64,000 nucleotides of DNA, from contig OY829657.1 of NCBI GenBank assembly GCA_963691815.1, positions 4,687,953 to 4,751,952 on the forward strand, given 5' to 3'. This DNA is from Echiichthys vipera. Its lineage: Eukaryota > Chordata > Actinopteri > Perciformes > Trachinidae. Numbering within the stretch: the first letter of the stretch is position 1; each line of letters opens with the position of its first letter. The translations under genes were made by a program, and so were the position numbers. This document shows positions 58,240 to 64,000 of the stretch, one piece after another. A model generated the notes under the pieces. It was not told the origin of the DNA and made no database searches. It saw only the letters and a list, made by a program, of their open reading frames with translations.

Positions 58240-59188
58240 TTATTCCCTTTTTGTTTTGGAAAAAAATCACGCAAATTGTACCATCTTCGTACACAGACCC
58301 CCATCAAGTACATTTTTGTCCGGTGTGAGACACTAAACATCCCCTGAGTGCCCATCGGCTGTACTGAACGCTCTGTGAGCAGCAAAAGCCTTAAGTCAGA
58401 GGATTTTCAAATGTAAAAGTTTGTTGCAATACAGTAGCTCGAGTGGGCTGGAACTGCTGACTATGATGAATGAACCCACCGTTAAATGACAGGAGCCCCT
58501 GTATTCTAAAGTGCAGCAGCAACAACAACAACAACAACAAAAGAGAATTGGTGTGGGAGTGCAGAAAAGGGTGACAGCAAAATTAGACTGTCAGCTCTCA
58601 GTGGTCCCAGGCCTTCAAGCCAAACAAAGGAAATAGCATCAAATACAGAGAGGAGAATGAGGTGAACTTAGCCTCTGTAATCTGACTCAGTGTCATTTGT
58701 CCTAATGTATTTCAAGTGCTTAGTCGTGATTGTAACAAGAGTTGGAGTCATGCCCCAGACACACTGTCGTCCGTGCTCGTTCCATAATAATTGCACCAGA
58801 GAGCGTCTTCTCACTGACTGGAAGAGTTCTGAAGTTTCACATCCGCAGTGGCTGCTGCATCTCTGTGTCCCAGCGGCCATATTGGTCAGTCGGCAGTGAC
58901 ATATTAATGTTCCGACTAGTGTTTCACAAAGGAAGGGAGTCGTCGCCTATATGTACACTCCCAGAGGTCCTCTTTAATGCTCAACAGTGGCTGTGGCCTC
59001 TCAGAGTCTGCAGCTCACTTTGATATACACTGGAGTCAAGTGCTTCGTGCTGAGACGAGCAGTGTGGCCACGAGGACACAGCACACACAGGTGAACTAAT
59101 ACCGGCCCAAAGGGCTCTTTGTAAGGCAATTAAGCTGCTACCCAAAGACAAGAGACCTGAGAAATTAAATGTTCTCCATTCTCATGAA
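58240..59188. other. unique non-coding DNA
   Basis: A (CAA)n run lies at 58516-58541. No gene recognised. Confidence 0.5.
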
Positions 59189-59331
59189 TTTAGGGCTGCC
59201 CCCAAATAGTCGACTATTTTTTCGAAGCATAGTCGACCCAAAAATCATTAGAAGACCAAAATGTGCATTGGTCGATTGGTCGCAATCAACCAATAATCTT
59301 CGAAAAAAGAAATATATATATATATATATAC
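59189..59331 (+). mobile_element. hAT-like fragment and (TA)n
   Basis: 'ttagggctgcccccaaatag' followed by 'tcgactattttttcgaagc' and repeated 'gtcga' motifs match the terminus of a fish hAT MITE. It passes into a (TA)n run at 59311-59330. The other end is not visible. Confidence 0.5.
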
Positions 59332-61629
59332 TATATCATACCATATACCATGGATATGACATATGAATGGAAAAAGCAGAAATAGCATGTTTTATAACTC
59401 ATCTGCAGTACAGTATTAAACTTTTTACCACTCGCTGTAACAGAGTGTGGATGTCTGGGACAACTGGAGAAGAGAAATGGTCTTAAAGGGTCAACGCTCC
59501 TGCCACTCTTGCAGTATAAAACCACTCACTGTGACACCCACAAGACGCCAGCACTGCGCAGACGTTCCACTGACAGACTGATAATACAACGACAGGGTTG
59601 AGATTTTTTCTTCCAACACTGTATGTACTCACACAGTATATTGTTGTTGGGAGATTGTGAGGTAATTAAAGTACAGTTAAAGCAAACAGTGTTATGAAAA
59701 GGCTTCAGGGAAACTCCGTTCCAGCTCAGCAGCTGGGAAGCTCCGGGTCCCGTACTTGAGACTAAAGAGGCAGTTGGCAAAAAACAGCATCCTTTTAATG
59801 TTGAAATCTAAACACATAGCTCATCAGTACGTTGTTGCAATTCTCACAATTTCCCACCAACACATTAATGCACCATTTGTATTGCTTATCATAACTAATG
59901 ATACTTCTCTCACCTGCATTTTGCAATAATTACCCTACAAAGTGTTCAGCGTATCCATACTTCTCAAGGTTTATCGATAAAATACAAGATCGAAACAATA
60001 GATTTCAATAAACTTGGTGAAGAAAACAGTTGTATTATTTGGAAAATGAAAGGCTACTTACAGCCAACGGGCTAAAAGGGGGAAAAATAAGACAGAATGG
60101 TCCTTTAGCGGTTTTCTTAACTGTTATCTAAAACATCCTGATGTCTCTCCATCCTCTCCTCATCATACTGGGAATGTCCGATAACGTCTGTGACCTTTTG
60201 TGGGAGCTGAGGATTTTTAAAGGCTGAGGTTGTGTTGTGTTTTCTGTACTGATTAAGGGGGGGGGGGGAGCTCTCTGGAGCCATGACGCTCGATTATCCA
60301 ACTCAACCATCCTCAACATGAAGTCCATTCCTACAGCAAATAGTGTGACTCCACCCGAGCTGCTGATTTCTCTAAACGCTGCACGAAGCGTCAGCTTCAC
60401 TCCGCACATACGCCGCACCACACCAGCCGGACCGTAGTCAACCAGGCACAAACACAAACAAAAGACCCACTTAGTGGCAGTGACAACAGGAGCCATGATT
60501 AAATTCATTAGGGAAATGTTTTCCTCTAATGCATGACAATTTGAGGAGAAGAAGCACATGAAAATGCCCTGCAGCTGCGCTCCAATGACGAGAAGGGCCG
60601 CACCGTATATTCATCATTTTACAACAGATCAAACAGATCCGACTGCCTGCATGTTGGCTCCTCATAGCTTCTGCTGTTGGTGGAGGTGATTGAATGAAGC
60701 CACAAGAGAACCGAGCTCTGGTTTGCTTCGCACAACAGCCTCTGAGATGAGAGTCGCGGAGAGACGCCGCAGAGGGTTTCAGGCTAAATCCCAACTTATT
60801 TTCCACTTAATTTTTGAACTTCAATTACCTTCCACGGAAGCTCTTCCATGAGAACCAGAATTAATCCCCTCTTTATTATTTCACAGTGTGTGGCGTTTAA
60901 TAAAATAGTCCTCTGATTCCCATTCCTCCCACTGCTCTCTCATAATTTCCCTCGCAGAACAACAACTCTCTAACATTCTCTGGGAGCCTTCTGTGCATGT
61001 CAAGTTCCTCCCCGAGGTAAAACTGGCCTACTTCTGAGTGCATCCTCAGCATCCATCTGCCGTACCCGTAAATTGTGTTTGCTTGCGATCGCAGGTTATC
61101 TCATCTGTCAAGACAGGCCTATCAATTTCACCGAGCAGCCTCGACAGAAGGCATTAACCCTCCAGCATCATTCTGGCGTCAAGCATTGACAGACAATAAC
61201 TGTTAGTGATATCAACATATCAGATGAGCTGCTGACAGTTCTGTTGTGACTGTAAGCAATGACAAAATACCGACCTGAATAATAATGAGCACAAGCAGAA
61301 GAAGCACGGATTAACAGTATCTGCTGCTTTAGTGTGTGAAATAGCACCATTATCTTGTTTATCTGGCAAACCAAAATGTAAACAATAGATGATTGTAATA
61401 AAACTAGCGGGGTGCTGTGTAGCCGACAGGTGGTCAAATTAAGGGATCTAGTTGAATTTAACACTTGATTGGTTTTGTTTAGCGCCAAAAAACAAAGCAT
61501 TGCATGCAAATCTGAAGTGATTGTTTATGTTATTATCAGATGAAGAGGATCTAATTTTAGGATTTCGGTATACAGACAACTGTTATTTAAGTTAAGGGCT
61601 GCCAGCATGTTAGTATTGCATTTCCATAA
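59332..61629. other. unique non-coding DNA
   Basis: A 143-codon minus frame (60128-60559) lacks a recognised domain. A G-run is at 60257-60269. The block 60800-61200 is repeat-free with a TGTCAAGACAG motif near 61108 and 'gcgatcgc' near 61086; it is a candidate regulatory block, conservation untested. Confidence 0.45.
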
Positions 61630-62194
61630 ACTCCAAGTAGTAGCTCAAGCTCCTACAGTGATCATCAAAATTTCCGATGATCTCACCGGGGTTATTTTTC
61701 CAAACTTTACTTTCAGCAAGGACGTGCTAACTTTGGTCTACCGCTCCCTCATTGAATCAGTTCTCACTTTTAATATATCTTCCTGGTACAACCAACTCAC
61801 CATCAAGCACAAAACAAGACTCTCCCGGATAGTGAACCATGGTTCCCCCCATACCCCCCTATTTGAGATGTACAGTCGCTGAGTGATCAGGAAAGCCAAC
61901 CTGATCACAGAGGACCACTCTCACCCCCTCCATCACTCCTTCCAGCTACTACCATCAGGCAGGCGTATCAATGTACCACTGGCCCGGAAGAACATTTACA
62001 AGAAATCCTTCATCCCTGCTGCAACAGCCATACTGAACAACACAAAATGACTACCACAGCTGATACCTCAACACCCCATGTTTTGTCCTTATATGTCTGT
62101 GTGAATGTTTCTTGTGATTGGAGCCTTGTCTAAGAAAATTTTCTGTAACCCTTGTGTAACAGACAATAAAGCATTATCTTATCTTATCTTATAA
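61630..62194 (+). mobile_element. LINE 3' end: reverse-transcriptase C-terminus plus tail
   Basis: The frame encodes 'SLIESVLTFNISSWYNQLTI' and 'KTRLSRIVNHGS', then a TGA at 61880-61882. It continues in the same frame with 'VIRKANLITEDHSHPLHHSF', 'LLPSGRRINVPLARKN' and 'SFIPAATAILNN' to a stop at 62047-62049. This is the C-terminal region of a fish Rex1/CR1-like LINE protein. AATAAA at 62165 and a (TTATC)n tail at 62174-62192 mark the 3' end. The element is 5'-truncated and inactivated. Confidence 0.8.
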
Positions 62195-62553
62195 AGCCCC
62201 ATCTGAGCCACAACAGTGTTCACAGGCTGAGTGGTCCTACTCATGACGGATAAACGTGACATGTACAAGCAGCCGAGCGACTCTGATTTGACTTCAATCT
62301 CGTTTTAACTTTTGTTCAGTTTAAAGGCCCCGGAAATGTATCGAGCATGAGCACCATACATACTTTTCAAATTTTGAACCCAGAGAGATTGAGATACGAG
62401 AGATTTCTGAATTTATTTTTTGTCTGTGCCTCTCACACTGGCTGACAGTTGGTTGGTGTGGCTTCATTTGGAAACATACTCTGCGTACTCCTCTGCAGCC
62501 GTCACTGCAACAAATCCACACTAATGACAGCTGACGTGCTGTTTGGTCACTTT
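62195..62553. other. unique non-coding DNA
   Basis: No feature recognised. Confidence 0.45.
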
Positions 62554-62830
62554 CAGGCCTAGTCCACACATACACGGGTACACACACACTGCGTTGTGGG
62601 TCACTGAAAACAGATCTTTTATAGAACTCCAGCTAGTTTGAAAATACTCATTAACTCAGTCTTCTATTTTGAAGTGTAGACAGGGTCAGGTCAGGTTTTC
62701 GGCTTGTGACAAACGAGGCAGCATTTTGTGCAATGATAGACAAGTCCAGATGTGACGACGCTAGGATGTGGGCATACTACGACTGGCAAGACATTTTACT
62801 GAGTTCTGCTAACTTTATATTCAAGTGTAA
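62554..62830 (+). mobile_element. hAT-like MITE, left part
   Basis: Starts 'caggcctagtccacacatac' and continues with 'actccagctagtttgaaaat' and 'gaagtgtagaca', in the order of a fish hAT MITE. The right terminus was not found. Confidence 0.5.
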
Positions 62831-63073
62831 TGTTGGGGAATCACTCCGCTTCGCTATCAGTTCACACATATGATTATCCCCTTCCTCAATGCCCCATTGC
62901 AGCAAGGTGGTCTTATGTTAATAGCTTTTTTGCCAGCATATGCATGTGAGTGGCCAGCATGGCTTCAAAGTTAGGCTTTGATTGAGGCCTATTGGTCTGG
63001 CATGACAGTGCTTTAATGTGATTTAAATTTGGTTGGAGGAGAAAACCCTCTTTTCGAAAATGCCTATGTACGT

Positions 63074-63640
63074 GTAGCCTCGTGAGACCATCCTGATCTC
63101 GCGAGCTCCGTTGTATTTCACTCGCAGATCGGTCTGGGAACGTGCGGCGGAGAAAATTTGGAGAAGTTTGCCAAGCGACCGAACCAATCAGCGTTGGTTC
63201 TGAGGCGGGTCGAAGTGTGACGCAACGAGAAGCGACTGTTCAATGTAAAAAACATGGCGGCTTCCACGGATGAGATCCATGGATGAGACCAGCTATTGAG
63301 ATAACCGCTCGCTAAATTTTTTTGTTGGAATATGGCCAAGGCTCCTGAAATTGTGCCTTTTATCCGTAAATTCACGTTACACAAACGGCAAATATCCTTG
63401 TAAATATTATTTATTAATAATAATATCCAAATAACCCACATGTTGTTGACTTTCTGAGCCTTGCCTCGACACTGTTAGCACGTCATTAACTTCGTTGATC
63501 TGATTGGTTGGTTTGGCCCGTATGTTGGTGATAGACAGATGGTTTATCCAATCAGCAACTAGCATTTTCGCCCCACCCCAAAAGATCTCCAGAGAGTTCT
63601 CAGATGGATATGCTGCGAAATTGAGAATCAATCCATTATG
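63074..63640. mobile_element. MITE with 'ctcgtgagaccatcctgatc' end
   Basis: Left end 'agcctcgtgagaccatcctg' and 'cactcgcagatcggtctggg', then 'gaccgaaccaatcagcgttg' and 'agatctccagagagttctca', the boxes of a fish MITE family I recognise. The interior has two 'accaatcag'-type motifs. The right TIR is not evident. Confidence 0.6.
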
Positions 63641-64000
63641 GCGGAGTCAGGTTAGTATACGTGCGGACTCATCTCACTTTATCTGGACTCAGATAAAATG
63701 AGCTTTTGAGTGTTAAACGCAGAAGAAAAATGATACTAAAAGAGTTGCTTTTACCTTTATAATTGCATATTTAGTTATTTATGTTTAAAGTCGCTATAAT
63801 CTATGTTTTTTTACAAGAACAATGCATCAAATGACAATGTATATAATGTGACAGGGAGCATTAGAATGAACCTATAGAGAATTATCTGCTAAATCTGCAG
63901 CTCCCTTCCCTTTAACAGATCAGCCCACAACTTCACTGTTCTGATTCACTCTTGTCGCTTCGTTTTTCGGCAACGAAAAGCATGTAAAAGCCGCTGTACT
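63641..64000. other. unique non-coding DNA at window end
   Basis: No feature recognised. Confidence 0.45.

Noticed and set aside
60128..60559. 143-codon minus-strand frame
   Set aside because: No recognised domain and a proline run made by a G-run; treated as chance.

Overview
This is vertebrate nuclear DNA, almost certainly from a teleost and probably a percomorph. The evidence is the repeat content: tRNA-headed SINEs with fish-type bodies, LINE 3' ends of L2/Rex/CR1 type, a pogo-like element built on the 'ataaggcgcacc' iteron, hAT and Tc1 remnants, and many (CA)n, (TA)n and (GAA)n microsatellites. I find no convincing protein-coding gene, no functional tRNA or rRNA gene, no CRISPR array and no bacterial-style operon. 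The longest open frame (162 codons, 39019-39507) runs through two SINE copies. The window is best read as an intergenic region or one very large intron.

Layout. 1-10 kb: a minus-strand retroelement 3' end (1233), a 37-bp-arm hairpin (1790-1910), an unclassified repeat (1914) with a partner at 32468, SINE-A copies at 3234 and 5930, a 104-bp MITE (6680) and a SINE-B copy (9678). 10-25 kb: a LINE 3' fragment (10095), purine-rich tracts (11.0-12.9 kb), a tRNA-headed SINE with intact box A and box B (18264), a 73-bp Tc1-like remnant (18995) and a hAT-like element (23691). 25-36 kb: a 599-bp pogo-like element (25095) with a fossil helix-turn-helix frame, two long TA-type microsatellites (30.6-30.8 kb) and two MITEs sharing terminal sequence (32947, 34860). 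36-51 kb is the densest part: eight SINE copies, a 1.2-kb hAT element with a near-perfect 8-bp target duplication (41645-42861), a hAT/ZMYM-type fragment with a recognisable exon lying inside an older repeat (46040-47367), and a MITE beside a Myb/SANT-like frame (48137-48835). 52-64 kb: fragments of a CCTAACC-type degenerate repeat, a second copy of the 46-kb repeat interrupted by a SINE with a 16-bp target duplication (56339-56960), a perfect 21-bp-arm hairpin (58187), a LINE reverse-transcriptase C-terminus (61630) and more MITEs.

Nothing here functions together as a pathway. The structure is a record of transposition. SINE-A (ten copies on both strands) is the main recent family: four copies have exact target-site duplications of 11-16 bp that can be read directly. 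Several repeat-free blocks (about 6.3-6.6, 22.5-23.1, 29.06-29.24, 43.06-43.45 and 60.8-61.2 kb) could be conserved non-coding elements, but conservation cannot be judged from one sequence. I see no evidence for a previously undescribed biological system. The most informative items are the SINE with a duplicated promoter segment, the nested hAT insertion and the hairpins. Family names were recognised from memory without a database search; TSDs, inverted repeats and pairwise matches were read from the sequence.
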